Source: Luzula sylvatica
Lineage: Eukaryota > Streptophyta > Magnoliopsida > Poales > Juncaceae
Reading direction: 5' to 3'
Length of the DNA stretch: 64,000 nt
NCBI GenBank assembly: GCA_946800325.1
Contig: OX326959.1
Location: 17,080,862 to 17,144,861, forward strand
Part shown: in pieces, positions 46,069-57,056 of the stretch
Numbering within the stretch: position 1 is the stretch's first letter
How the letters are laid out: every line of letters begins with the position of its first letter
Program-made: the position numbers and the translations under genes
Notes under the pieces: generated by a model
Databases searched by the model: none
What the model was told of the DNA's origin: nothing
Seen by the model: the letters and a program-made list of their open reading frames with translations, nothing else

Positions 46069-47690
46069 TCATTCATCGAACTCAATTGTCTAATTCCTAA
46101 CTCCCCGTTTTCTTTAGGTAAGCATATAGTTTCCCAATTTATTAGATTTTTCCCCGGTTTGTTTTTGTCCCGACCATAGGAAGGATCTCGTTAATTTATC
46201 TATCTCCTTTATTACCCATCTTGGTAGTTTCAATACTTGCATTATGTATATTGGTATTGCATTGATAGTTGCTTTAACTAGTGTTAACCTCCCTCCTATT
46301 GTAAGAAATCTTGCTTTCCAATCCTGAATTTTGTTTTGTATTTTGTTTATGATCGGCATGTATGCTATTTTTTTTGGTTTTTTTTATAGACAATGGCATT
46401 CCGAGGTAGTTCAAGGATAATTCTTTTTTCCCCACAGTTTAGTATGTTTTCTATTACATCGTTGTATCTTGACGGTATTCCAATTGGAGTAAATGTTGTC
46501 TTTTGTTTGTTTATTTTCAATCCCGTTATTTCTTTATTTCTGTGAATAATTGTAGTGCTAGTGTTACTACACGTAGGTTATTTGGTGTAGATTCTATGAA
46601 GATAAGGGTGTCATCCGCATATTGTAGTGTTGGGGTAGTCCAAGAGATAGTTGTTTGTATGGTAGGCTCTATAGCCTTCGTTATGTCTTGTAGGAAATCA
46701 ACCACTATGTCAAATAGTAGGGGGGATAACGGATCTCCTTGTCTAAGACCTTTATTGTGTGCGAAAAAAGACGATAGTCCCCCATTGACCTTAATTGCGG
46801 AGGCGGATGAAACTAGGATGTTTCTTATCCATTGTTGCCATTGTGATGGGAAACCTTTTTGATCTAGTAATTTTAGTAGGAAGTTCCATGATATGTTGTC
46901 AAACGCTTTTTGAAAATCTATTTTTAGTATTATTGTTGGGATTTTCTTTTTATTGTAATAGGTCAAAAGCTCTCTCGCCGTTGCATATGAATCGATGATT
47001 GATCTTTTCTTTATGAAGGCGGTTTGATGGTTATTTATTAGTTGGGGTAGAATCGGTTGTAGCCTTTGAGCTAATAATTTTGTGATAATTTTTATTGGGA
47101 TAGAGATGACGCTTATTGGTCTAAATTCGTTGATGTTCGTTGTACCTTGAGCTTTTGGTACTAGTGTGATCGAGGCCTTGTTTATTTCTTTCAAGTCCAA
47201 CTTGTTTTGGTAGAAGTCATTTATTATTTGTATTGTCTATTTTCATTGTCTCCCCTAGAATTTGGATATATTCCATTGGCATTCCATCCGGCCCCACCGA
47301 TATTCCTTTTTTCATGTTTGATATCGTGTTTTTAATTTCTGTCTCTGAGAAGGGTTGAATTAGTGAATTCCAGGGAATCGAGTTGTCCGCTGTTTGTGTT
47401 GTTATTGCGGGGTCCCAGTTTTGCGTTGGGTTGATATCTATTCCAATTATATTTTTGAAGTATTGGAAGAACGCTTGTAAGATGTCTTTTGGATCTAATA
47501 TTTCTACATTTTCTAGGACTAGTTTTTGGACTGAGTTTTGGTTTCTTTTTGAGGATGCAATCGCGTGGAAATAAGAGGTGATTTTGTCTCCCAATTTTAG
47601 CCAAGTGACGGAAGATCTTTGTTGCCACTTAATTTCCTCTAAAATGCTCTCCTCTTGTGCTTTTGTCTTTAAATCTATTCTTGTTGTTCT
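46069..47690 (-). pseudogene. LINE-2 ORF2 reverse transcriptase domain
   Basis: The largest frame (47200-46526) keeps all core motifs: FRPISVISIPIKIITKLLA, motif A KIDFQKAFD, motif B GLRQGDPLSPLLF and motif C QYADDTLIF with the catalytic YADD. Breaks occur near 47210 and just after TEI at 46526, and the thumb region continues at 46359-46114 with GRLTLVKATINAIPIYIMQ. Upstream (47690-47217) are the connector sequences, including GPDGMPMEYIQ. The catalytic residues are intact but the frame is broken in at least three places, so it is inactive. Confidence 0.9.
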
Positions 47691-47815
47691 TTCTAGTTGG
47701 CTGAGCTCTCTTGTTTCTTCAAAGACATCTAGGATTTGTATGCATGCATTTCTTTTTCTACTTCTTCGAGGTCTTTTTTTTTTCCTTTGCGGCTTTGTTC
47801 ATTGCTGCCCAGGTT

Positions 47816-47818
<3 letters not shown>

Positions 47819-47859
<41 letters not shown>
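47819..47859. repeat. (TA)n tract
   Basis: TA run in the LINE-2 body. Its end served as the target of the adjacent hAT element. Confidence 0.9.
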
Positions 47860-47861
<2 letters not shown>

Positions 47862-48748
47862 ATGTTTTAAATTGCGATATTGCGGTCCATTGCGGCCGGG
47901 TCTTTTTTGCAGCGGATTGCGTTTGCGGGCGCAATTGCGGCGCAATGACCTTATTGCGGACAGTCGTTGCGATATGTAAAAATAATAGTTTGTTTAAATA
48001 TATTTTTCACATTATTTTTTTTCACCATTAATATCGTAAAATTTTCTTTATAATCTTCTTCTAAAAAGGATAAAAAAGTTGATTGTCCAGGAACCTTTTC
48101 AGTGCAAATAAAAATTGATCATAAAATTTCCATTAAAATGGCAATTATACGGGATCTTTGGAATTGTATTTTGTTGAAGAATTTTTTGTCGACATCCTAA
48201 AATATCAAAACACTATAACTCAAATTTTAAATCGAAACATCAATGAAATACAATGAAAATTACTAAATTCATACATTTATAGATGAAAATGACATATTTT
48301 AGAAGTTATATATGTTATGAGCATATTTTATCAAATATTTTGATAATAAAACATGGAAACTAAGTATTAAATAATCACAAAATTTATGTTATAACATTTA
48401 TACTAAATAATTCTCGATAAAATTACTTTAACGTGTGTTTTGTGTTTAATTCAGGGTAAAAGAGAAAATTTCACAAATTCAAGCCCACCATTGCATTCCT
48501 CTCGTCGAGACGAGCGATTTCGATATAAATTTCATGTAATTTGGTGGAAGGATGAGAAAATTACAACAATTTGAATATTATCCGCAATATTTGACCCGAT
48601 ATGGCCGCAATATTACCGATATCTCGCTGCAATCTCGCCGCAATATCCGCAATTTCTCAAAAAACGATATTTTTGTAATACTTCATTGCGATATAGCGAT
48701 TCTAAATCTCAGCCCGCAATATCCGCAATATCGCCGCAATTTAAAACA

Positions 48749-48751
<3 letters not shown>
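47860..48751. mobile_element. hAT-type element in a TA run, TSD ATATATAT
   Basis: An 892-bp element nearly identical to 44683-45572, with the same ends CAATGTTTTAAATTGCG and CGCAATTTAAAACACTG. The 8-bp duplication would be ATATATAT on both sides, which is uninformative inside a TA repeat, but the boundaries are fixed by the sister copy. Confidence 0.9.

Positions 48752-48784
<33 letters not shown>
48752..48784. repeat. (TA)n tract
   Basis: TA run between the hAT element and the next element. Confidence 0.9.
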
Positions 48785-48786
<2 letters not shown>

Positions 48787-49831
48787 TTAACTAAAAAGCT
48801 TGTACAAGTAATACTTAGTTTTTGCTTGTAAGTTTCTAACCGTCGGATCCCATCTTGATTCGTGCAAACTTTTTCAATCCACTGTCCCGTTAATTAAAAA
48901 CAACCTCCGTCAAAAACTTAAATCTCCATCTTTTTGAAAAGAACTTCAATCTCCATCAAAACCTTCACTGGCATATCTACCTTCTCTTGCGAGCTGTTCT
49001 ATCAAAAGCCCCTCCCTTCTTCATTGCTTCTGGATAAGACTCTTTTGACGAAGGAAGCATTAGAAGTTCTCATATCAACAGCCCCATCTCTCCCGAAACT
49101 CCATATTACAAGAAGAACTGCATCTCTGAAAACTCTATTTCATCTGCAATTATCAACACCCTAAGAAATGCAACAACATGAAACATGAAATTTGTACCAA
49201 TTCTCAATCAATTTAATTGAACTCTTCCTCTTTTAGCTGACCATAGCATATCGCAAAGAGAAACTAACCAATCAGATCTCATAAAGATAAAATCAATTGT
49301 AGCTGGATTTTTGGGGACCAGAAATGCAAGCACAGTTTTCAGCTTTTAAGGAGGCAACGTAGTTAGCTGAGCTGAACCTCTAGCAGTAGACTCACTTGAA
49401 TTCTAACTAGCACATCTACCAGCTATCAGGCGATCGTGACTGCTTGGTTGGAGTACTGGTGACTAGGTGCCTCGCCACGAGGGTAGCGACGACTCAACGA
49501 TGGCAAACGGAGACGAGGGATTCGGGTCAGAAAGAGATACCTCAACAAACCCACACCACTCACCAGTGGCGGGCCTGTTGATGATCAGAGGGAGACGCCT
49601 ATAGTTTCTCTTGCCTTGAGTTCACTATGAATGAAGAGAGGGAAAGAAACAGCAGAGATAAAGGGTTTTGCAAACGAGAAGAGGAAACATAGAGCAATCA
49701 AATTGACGGAGAGAGTTAGAGATAGACGGAAGCGTGCTTTTGTAATCAAAAGACGGATCTTCACGCAGATCTAACGGTCAGAGATGTACAAGCAAAATAT
49801 AGTGATTACTTGTACAAGTTTTTTAGTTAAC

Positions 49832-49834
<3 letters not shown>
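48785..49834. mobile_element. Mutator-type element flanked by TA runs
   Basis: A 1050-bp element with inverted ends GATTAACTAAAAAGCTTG and, inward from the right, GAGGTTAACTAAAAAACTTG. The pairing continues through ACAAGTAAT and TTTGCTTGTA to the ACCGTCGGATC/GACCGTTAGATC pair. The target duplication cannot be read because both flanks are TA repeats. The interior has UTR-like and exon-like segments (an ORF at 48934-49164 of unknown family; purine-rich 49600-49740), as in Pack-MULEs. Confidence 0.75.

Positions 49835-49876
<42 letters not shown>
49835..49876. repeat. (TA)n tract
   Basis: TA run. LINE-2 coding resumes directly after it. Confidence 0.9.
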
Positions 49877-49881
<5 letters not shown>

Positions 49882-50760
49882 TGTTATTATGTAGTTTGGT
49901 GGTGCCCCATTTATCTTTGAATATTTCTATCAAGGGTGGTACTTTTAGCCAGCTCCTTTCGAAGTTCTTAATTCTGGCTTTGTTTACCGTTTTCGGTTTT
50001 GAAAATGTTAGTTTCAATGGGACATGGTCAGATGTTAATGGTGTGAGTGTAGGACTCTATCTAATTTAGAGAAGGTAGGTTGCTCGCGTTTGTTTGTCCA
50101 CGTGTATAATCGTCCTTCTAGGTTGACCTCTTTTAGGTTTAGAGTGTTTATGGTATTGTTGAATTGTACAATTTCTCTAATCGAGTGGCTTTCTCTCGTT
50201 GTTTCATTTAATTCTCTAATCATGTTGAAATCTCCCAGTACAATCCATGGTGTGTTTCCCGGATCAATTGTTTTTAGTTCTTGAATGAACTCTTGTTTTT
50301 GCGCCTCCTCTGTTGGTCCGTAAACATTTAAGATTGTGAAGGAGAAACCATTCGGTAGGCCTAATGTAACATTTAGTGAGTAATTAAGTGTTGTGGTTGA
50401 AATTTGGGTGAAGTGGTTTGACCATGTCGTCATCAGTCCCCTTTTAGAACCATTCGCATTTTTGAATTTTGCTTCCGATATGTTTGGTGGTGATATTTTT
50501 TTCATATTAAAGAAATTCGGGTTGTCCCACTTAGTTTCTTGGAGACATATAATGTTACATTTCGAGTCTCGAATTACATTTTTGACGATCTTACATTTTT
50601 CCGGATTTCCTAACCCCCTCACGTTCCAACACAAAATAGCATGATAATTAAAGATAGACATAAAAATAAGAGATATTTCTTCCAAAAGGACGAGCTTATG
50701 CTGTGCTCCAAAATGTGTGATCTTTAGTAACCTACGGATAGAGGTCCTCCTCAACCTATG
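49877..50760 (-). pseudogene. LINE-2 ORF2 endonuclease domain
   Basis: Shows AILCWNVRGLGN, IICLQETK, LNVYGPTEE, LGDFNMI, YTWTN and SKLDR in order, the AP-like endonuclease pattern. Compared with LINE-1, about 20 codons before SDHVPLKL are missing near 50035 and shift the frame. The polypeptide then runs on to WGTTKLHNN, where the TA-run block interrupts it. A longer open frame extends upstream to 50901 through sequence that includes part of the MITE at 50850, so its apparent start is not the true start. Confidence 0.88.
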
Positions 50761-50849
50761 TTCCACTTTTTGTGACGTATCGTCTTCGAAATCAAATTTT
50801 CCACTCCATTCCTCATTGTTTTTATCTGCACAAGGGATATATATTTTAG

Positions 50850-51110
50850 GGGGAGTTCTATCATACACCTTTTTACAAGGGTATTTTGGGTATTTTAGCA
50901 ATTAATTATATTTGTAAAAAGGTGTATCATAAAATTTATCTTTTATGGAGATTTTTGTTTAAATGAACAACAAAAAATTTCAATTTAGTTAAACATTAAT
51001 TGATAAATATATTTGATATTTTACCTTAAATATTTATAAATAGATAATTACTCCAAACACCCTTGAAAATGAATGTATGATAAGAAAAAATGTGTATGAT
51101 AGAAGCCCCC
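50850..51110. mobile_element. 261-bp Mutator-type MITE, TSD ATATTTTAG
   Basis: The ends are GGGGGAGTTCTATCATACAC and, inward from the right, GGGGGCTTCTATCATACAC. An exact 9-bp duplication ATATTTTAG lies at 50841-50849 and 51111-51119. AT-rich interior, no coding. Confidence 0.9.
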
Positions 51111-51238
51111 ATATTTTAGGGGGCACTGTTACTTTTCAAGTGAATGCATTTTATTGACATTGCTATTTTCGTGTGAGAGCAGTGCCAGTTTGGGTTTTGT
51201 TGTTACTTGAAAAATAATTCTTGTGTTATTGTCTTTAG

Positions 51239-51490
51239 GAAAAAGTTGGACCTCCCCACTTACCCTCCCCCACACCTTTTGATGTGTTGGCATAAGGCTT
51301 AACACCTTCAAATTTAACATCTTAATTATGATTTAACACCTTAATTTGTAGTTTAACATCTTCATTATGATGTTAAACTATAAATTAAGGTGTTAAATCA
51401 TAATTCAGATGTTAAACCATAGTGGTGTTAAGCGTTACAATGACACATCAAGAGGTGTGGGGGAGAGTTGGGGGAAGTGCATCACTGCCC
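51239..51490. mobile_element. Foldback MITE with CTCCCCCACACCT ends
   Basis: A 252-bp inverted repeat: CCCTCCCCCACACCTTTTGA at the left pairs with TCAAGAGGTGTGGGGGAG at the right, and TTTAACATC/TTAACACC blocks continue the pairing inward. CTTTAG at 51233-51238 and 51491-51496 is a likely target duplication (6 bp clear, possibly longer with mismatches). Confidence 0.75.
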
Positions 51491-51595
51491 CTTTAGATGT
51501 TTTGTGTTTATCTTTTCCAATTTTCTCCATATTTTGCAAACCACAAAGTTGTCTGACTGATTCAATTTGGATCATGTTTAGAGGTGTTGGATTTT

Positions 51596-51883
51596 CTATT
51601 TCAGTTTGTAGCAGGCCAAGGATTTGGGCTCGAGTGGTTTTTTCTTTTTCTTTTTGTATGTTATATTGTTTATTGGGCTTTTAATTTTTGGTGTTTGTAC
51701 TTTTTTAATCATTTTACCTGTTTCATTGCCGGTTTTTTTGTTTTCAGATATTTGTTTTTTCTTTTTATTTTTTGGCCCATTTATTAGTTTTTTATTTGCT
51801 TTAGCCTTTTGAGCCTTTAATTTTCTTTTTAGTTTTGCCAGGATAATGTTGAAAAATGATATTGCTCGAAAAGTCCCTTTCAA
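51596..51883 (-). pseudogene. LINE-2 upstream Lys-rich ORF remnant
   Basis: A 95-codon minus-strand frame, extremely Lys-rich (KLKRKLKAQKAKANKKL). It lies at the position corresponding to LINE-1 32374-32646, which ends in similar Lys-rich sequence. No zinc knuckle is visible. Probably the N-terminal region of ORF2 or the end of ORF1. Confidence 0.5.
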
Positions 51884-52133
51884 TTTGTTCTTTCTATGTA
51901 CCGTACTGTTTGATAAGGAGAGATGAAATTAGCACACTATGCTTCAAAATAGATTTCCTTAATTCTTATTATTCTTCATCTGAGAGTCATTTTACCCTAT
52001 TTATAAGTATAATAATATGGACCCAAAAAATACCAAAAAAATGTGACGAAGTCACGTAAGTAACTACTTAAATTAGTTGAATCATTAATTTTACACCTTA
52101 TTTATCGATGCATTTATTTTGCACTCATTTTAC

Positions 52134-52604
52134 CAAGGTTCTAAAAATCGACCTAGGCAACCGCCTAGTTTTAGCCTAATCGGTTATGTCTAGACGGAAT
52201 TCCGCCTAGGCCTGCCTAGATATCGCATAGGCGCCGAATAATTCCGTCTAGGCCCAGTCCACTTAATTTTTTTTTTTTTTTTTTTTAAAAGACCCCGCAC
52301 CTTTCTCTTTTTCTTTTTTCTATTTTTAGTAATTTTATTTTGTGATTTATTTGGATTTGTGTTAATATTATGTTGTAGATTTTATGTTATGATTTGTTTG
52401 GACGTTGTCTTAAATAAAATTCATATACACTATTTTTAGTATAAAAAATTATAGCAAAAATTATAATATATAAAAATTAAAAAATATAACAAAATTATGT
52501 AAAATTACAAATCCGCCTAGATCCGATTAATTCCCGATTAATCCCTCTAGACGCTAGACAGTGTCCGTCCGTCCGACTAGCGCCTAGCGATTTCTGTAAC
52601 ATTG
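52134..52604. mobile_element. hAT-type MITE, TSD CATTTTAC
   Basis: A 471-bp element with ends CAAGGTTCTAAAAATCG and, inward, CAATGTTACAGAAATCG. An exact duplication CATTTTAC lies at 52126-52133 and 52605-52612. Subterminal CCTAGGC/CGCCTAG motifs occur in both orientations. A run of 20 or more T lies inside. The ends belong to the same CAA/TGTTNTAAA group as 34237-35127. Confidence 0.92.
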
Positions 52605-52745
52605 CATTTTACACATTATTTATTGGCATTTTTATTTTACGCTCTTATATGGAGCAATAAACCCTACAAAATCCTTGCTGAATTTCTCACCTTCTCCAGT
52701 TCTCAAATGGGTTGATCTCAAATTCTCCGAAACAAGCATGTTTTC

Positions 52746-53504
52746 TATCCACGCTGGAGAATTTTCTGCTCGAGGCCAGTTTACATAATTATTTTTTCGT
52801 CGCACGAGAAACGTGGGCTCTCTTTTAGCCTTTGAAAAGTTGAATGAATCATTTTGTAATTATGTCCAGTTTGTTGTTGCCTCGATGGTAATTTCCCTAT
52901 ACATGTTGTGTATCTTTGTATTTTTTTCATGACAAAAATCACATCTAGTTGGGGGTCTCCAGAGCTAATTCTAATTGAAACGGACGAATTTGAATGCCGC
53001 GAAATATTTTGTCGCCTTAATCCTAGCCTTGATTAAATAAGAATATATATATATTTTTTTTATGGAGGGAAGCTACTCGCAGTATGTGACCCAATTTGTC
53101 GGGTCGTGTAGGATGAAGGCGAAAAGGTCTTGGTGCACGAGTGATTTGTTCATGAAAATCCATATATTTCTCTCCTTCCAAACATTCTAAATCCCGGCTA
53201 GCCACCAAGTGTGCCATCTGCGTTGAGATCCGGACTCGTGTTGGTTGTATGGCCGAGCCAAAACTCTCCTTCCAAACATTCCAAATCCGATCTGATTTGT
53301 GTGCTTTCATCTCGTGACTTCTCACTTCATCTCTTCACTTTCCACTCGATTTTTATCGCAAATCCATATAATATTTTAGTAAAAAAAAATGACTTAATTA
53401 AAAAATGACATATGCACGATAATCCTATTTTGTATAGAGATTGAATTATGCAATCAACTGCATTGAAAAGTACAATTAGTTTGAATTATGCATAACCCCT
53501 ATAG
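52746..53504 (-). mobile_element. Insert carrying a LINE ORF2 tail fragment
   Basis: Interrupts R1 copy C. On the minus strand, about 53190-53060 reads NVWKERNIWIFMNKSLVHQD then FILHDPTNWVTYCE and a stop, typical of the extreme C-terminus of plant L1 ORF2. A CTCCTTCCAAACATTC block is repeated (about 53173 and 53268). The boundaries are approximate and no target duplication was fixed. Confidence 0.5.
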
Positions 53505-53746
53505 AAAGTACAATTATATAATCCTCTATCTACATTACTGTATTACATTTATATAATCATTTATCTCATAATAATAATTGTCGAGAACCTTAGAAGATGC
53601 ACAAAACCAGGCCCATATATAAGTTTATAATATTTACATATGATAAAATTATTTTGAGGGGAGAATTAAAAGAAAAGGACAAATCTTAGATTGAGAAGAT
53701 GAAGAGAGAACTTGGTTGCGGACCAGTCCTCAAGGTCTGGATTCAT

Positions 53747-54873
53747 TAAATCTGGATGAAACAAAAGAAATAAAAAATCATGAAGAAATTATTGATATTT
53801 TAAAAGCAACTGGAATTGAAATAAATGAAAACATAATAAGTACAATCAATAATTTAGTTGAGGATCAAGGTATTTAGGTACTTGATCATATGAGGGTTAT
53901 AATATAAATAATGTTATATAAAAAATTAAGGCTATTATCTTGGAATGTTAGGGGCTTAAATGCAAATCTTAAAAAAAATCTTAGTGAATAAAAATATAAA
54001 AGATGAAAATATAGATATCTGTTGTCTACAAGAAACCAAACTTGAATTAATTGATAAATTTATATGCAAATTCAGATAATATATCTACTGATTCTGAGGA
54101 GAATTTTTTCTACACTAATCTATCTTTTAATACAGGGAATTCAAGAGGTGGGAATCTAATATCAAGGCCAAATCATGGTGGATCGATGGGAAGATCTCAA
54201 ATTCGAACTGGAAATGAAGAAGAAATGCTATCAAATGAAGAAGGAATGCAATCAAATGAAGAACTCATGCAACAGGACAACGATGTGACTCTATGGTGGT
54301 TCAATCGAGATTTAAATAAGGATGACAGATTGCAACAAGGACTTGAACATACAAATCAATCAATTGAAGGGTTACATACCTTAAATCGGATAGTTGCAAG
54401 CTTAGAGGAATTAATCGATGTTCACGATGCTGGTGAACAACTGAGCCAGTCTTCACGGCAAGATTCAAGGCCAGCATCTCCGAGTTTATTGATGGATTTA
54501 CCTCTTGGAGATCTAGGGTTTGTATAAGACACTAGGTTGGGTTCGGAAGATGGAAGTAGTTACAGAGAGAAGAGGCAGTGATGAGTAAAGAGTAAAGTAA
54601 GGAAGGAATCACTTTCTTGGTTATTATAGGATAAGAGACTCTAGAACCGGGTCTTTTGTAAAGTATGTAAATGCTATCTGGGATTCTAATTACCGGGTTT
54701 TAGAGTAGATGTATAGTATAGTTCATGTGATTGATATTGAAGGTATTTAGGAGTAGGATTTTTAAATCGTTAGGACAAATACCTTCAATTTATTGTAATG
54801 AACTATAAGATAATATAAAAATCAATAGAAGTAGGACATGAGATCATACTCTATTTTTCTCAAAAAAGAAGAA
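53747..54873 (+). mobile_element. LINE deletion derivative, TSD about GTCTGGATTCAT
   Basis: Inserted in R1 copy C: GTCTGGATTCAT at 53735-53746 and GTCTGAATTCAT at 54874-54885 (one mismatch) flank it, and copy A shows the empty site near 525-560. The left part has a Glu/Asn-rich frame, then RLLSWNVRGLNANLK and ICCLQETKLE, the start of a LINE endonuclease. It breaks off and passes directly to the terminal ORF, with no RT. The 3' end TATTTTTCTCAAAAAAG resembles the tail of LINE-1. Confidence 0.75.
54051..54527 (+). CDS. 158-residue ORF of the LINE derivative
   Basis: ATG at 54051 to TAA at 54525-54527. Hydrophilic, with tandem EEMLSNEEGMQSNEE repeats, then WWFNRDLNKDDRLQQGLE, a possible helical middle and a Ser-rich end (SQSSRQDSRPASPS) finishing LPLGDLGFV. 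It follows the truncated endonuclease in a different frame. I do not recognise it. It may be the fused end of the parental LINE's ORF or an acquired host sequence. Confidence 0.4.
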   Translation: MINLYANSDNISTDSEENFFYTNLSFNTGNSRGGNLISRPNHGGSMGRSQIRTGNEEEMLSNEEGMQSNEELMQQDNDVTLWWFNRDLNKDDRLQQGLEHTNQSIEGLHTLNRIVASLEELIDVHDAGEQLSQSSRQDSRPASPSLLMDLPLGDLGFV

Positions 54874-55345
54874 GTCTGAATTCATAAACAGGAAAATATG
54901 ATTCCTTATTTAAATTTCGAGAAACTGAATCGCTGATTTTCAAATGCGGGAAACTTAATTCCCAATTTCATTAGGGCGAGACATTGAAATCCAGTTCTCG
55001 GTTGGGAAACTTGGAACGTAATTCTAGGTTTCGTAAAATCGGGAAAAAAGTCGCTATTTGTTGCTTTTACCGTTTTAGAAAGGTGGGATGTATCATGTTT
55101 ACCGGTTAATCGAAAACCAAGGAGAGGAGGAAATCAGATCACTCCATTAATGGCGAATGACACCTAGGACGACGTATATCGACTTTTATCTTGTTTCAAA
55201 TGCGGTGATTTGTCTTTTGGTGAGTTCTCTCTTTCTCCGTTTCAAGGAATTTATAAATAGTTTGGTCTAATTTCTGAGGACGCCTCTTAATTTGCCAACT
55301 CAATCAAATTGAGGTTTAATTAAGCTCTAATTGAACCAGCTAGAA

Positions 55346-55789
55346 GCCTGATTCTTGCTTATTAGTCTAATTAGCACTGTTTAATCTCCTTTTATTAATT
55401 TTAACTAGCTCGCAATTTATCTTTCATTGAGTGTACAATCTGCATCCAGAGAGTACAGAGAAAATGGCACGGAGAGAGAATTAAACGCAAAGAATCCAAA
55501 GAAGAAAAAGCCAACACGATAACGAAATTCGAAAACAGAAACCCTTTCCAAGGATGAACAAATATGATTTATTTTCCTTTCCTTTCCTTAATTGATACAT
55601 TTTAATTCTGATCAACATAAACCCATATTAAATTTAGGTCTAATTGCCCATTTGAAAATTTCAGAATCGGCTGCAAGTCTTTGCATTGTCCATATTGCCT
55701 TGCGATTGAGTTCCTGATACTCCATCAGTATTCGATTCAAATCAAGACCAAATTATAATTATAATCAAGATATGGATATCAAATTTTAT
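55346..55789. other. AT-rich DNA between R1 copy C and the LTR element
   Basis: Nothing recognised. Confidence 0.5.
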
Positions 55790-56443
55790 GACAAATATTT
55801 GTCTATCGTGTATTTTGGTACAAACTTCAATAAAATATAATTACCCAAAAAGTTATATAAGCAAGACGTTGCTCGTATGGGTGTAATTTCGATTAAGGAT
55901 ATTCAGTTATAATGGGAGTAAATATTTGTACAATTATTATGATATATACTCGTGATATAAACGTATGTCAAAGACATATGATACGGTTATAAAGTTTTTC
56001 AAGTTTATTTGGTATTATGGTTATTCTGCAGAATTAAAGTTATATTTATCACTTTACTCTGATTTAAGCTAGGTTCGTCTCAATAAGGTTTAACGGAGAC
56101 GGTTTATCTCATTAAGTTGAGACGATTTTAAGGATCTCACTAAATTTATTTTTCGGAGAATCAAGTTGAAATTAGACATGTTAAGATCACATTACATGAA
56201 ATTTCCATGCTATATATCCACGTCATGATTCATGTCATTCAGTTGCATTAGTGTATGTGACCATTGAAGGTTTAGTTGCGTTAAATGTGACGAAGGCCAC
56301 TTTGATCCTACGTTGATATTATTGATGGACGGAATTGGTTAGGGATACATAAAGTTTTTTTTTTTATGACAAACAAGTACGCGTATTTTGGTTTATGTTC
56401 AATACGTAATTATAAGGAATTACATACAGTCCAAGTGGGAGAT

Positions 56444-57042
56444 TGTTGGAATATTATTCCAACATTTGACTTATATGTAAAATATTATGTGTTGTAATAT
56501 TGTCATTTAAATGCTTATTAATATAATGATCAATTTTAGTTATAAAATTAAGCATTAAATGTGTCAATTAAGTTGTGGGCCTTTGATGTGTAGAATATTG
56601 TGGGTGGTGCTTCTATTTTTTATGATGTGCTGAATTAGAAGATCCACATTATGAACCAAAAGATATGTCTTTGTGAAAAGATGTCCTGTGGCTATAAAAA
56701 TAATTTTGTCCCAAGTACATATGATGAGAGATAATTTCCATTATTTAATCTGTCCCATTAAGATGAAAGAGAGATCAATTAGAAAAAATCAAAATGTCTC
56801 TAAGTTGGACATCATAAAATATTTGGAATCCATTCTTGCAATTAAGTCTTCATGAACGCAACAAATGTAATGACGCGGCATCAATTCGGACGGATTCCAT
56901 ACGCTTTCGCATATGGTTAAGGTACGGTGTTGTTTTAAAATAATTCGGTTGAATTCACATAGTTATTACGGTCCGTTTTGTACGGACAAATCATTTATTT
57001 TATTTATTCACGAGACGGTGTCGGATCGTTGCCGCCCCAATA
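56444..57042 (+). repeat. LTR 1
   Basis: 599 bp, starting TGTTGGAATATTATTCCAACA and ending CCCCAATA (expected CAACA). About 90 percent similar by eye to LTR 2. Confidence 0.85.
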
Positions 57043-57044
57043 AT

Positions 57045-57056
57045 TGGTATATGAGC
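57045..57056 (+). promoter_or_regulatory. Primer-binding site (initiator Met tRNA type)
   Basis: TGGTATATGAGC two bases after LTR 1 differs at two positions from the usual plant TGGTATCAGAGC. It marks the start of the internal region. Confidence 0.7.

Larger units (their letters stand above)
42631..51885 (-). mobile_element. LINE-2: plant L1-type LINE, minus strand, with five nested insertions
   Basis: Begins with 10 T after AATCAATCATAA (poly-A tail of a minus-strand element inserted in R1) and runs 5' through the zinc-binding tail, RT, endonuclease and a Lys-rich upstream ORF (51883-51596). Inserted into it are a solo LTR (43479-46063, carrying a hAT), a (TA)n/hAT/Mutator block (47819-49876) and two MITEs (50850-51110, 51239-51490). 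Removing the inserts leaves about 4.2 kb of LINE, close to LINE-1 in layout. Confidence 0.88.
51890..55345 (-). repeat. R1 copy C, proximal part, with three insertions
   Basis: R1 segments 51900-52125, 52613-52745, 53505-53735 and 54886-55345 together match the reverse complement of about 1020 down to 109 in copy A. Between them lie a hAT MITE, a LINE-tail-containing insert and a LINE deletion derivative. Confidence 0.85.

Noticed and set aside
46503..46998. Plus-strand ORFs of 67-119 codons over LINE-2
   Set aside because: Antisense shadows of the reverse transcriptase frame on the minus strand.
50035..50901. Full 288-codon ORF as the true endonuclease start
   Set aside because: Its first residues derive from the MITE at 50850-51110; the LINE endonuclease begins near the ILCWNVRG motif.
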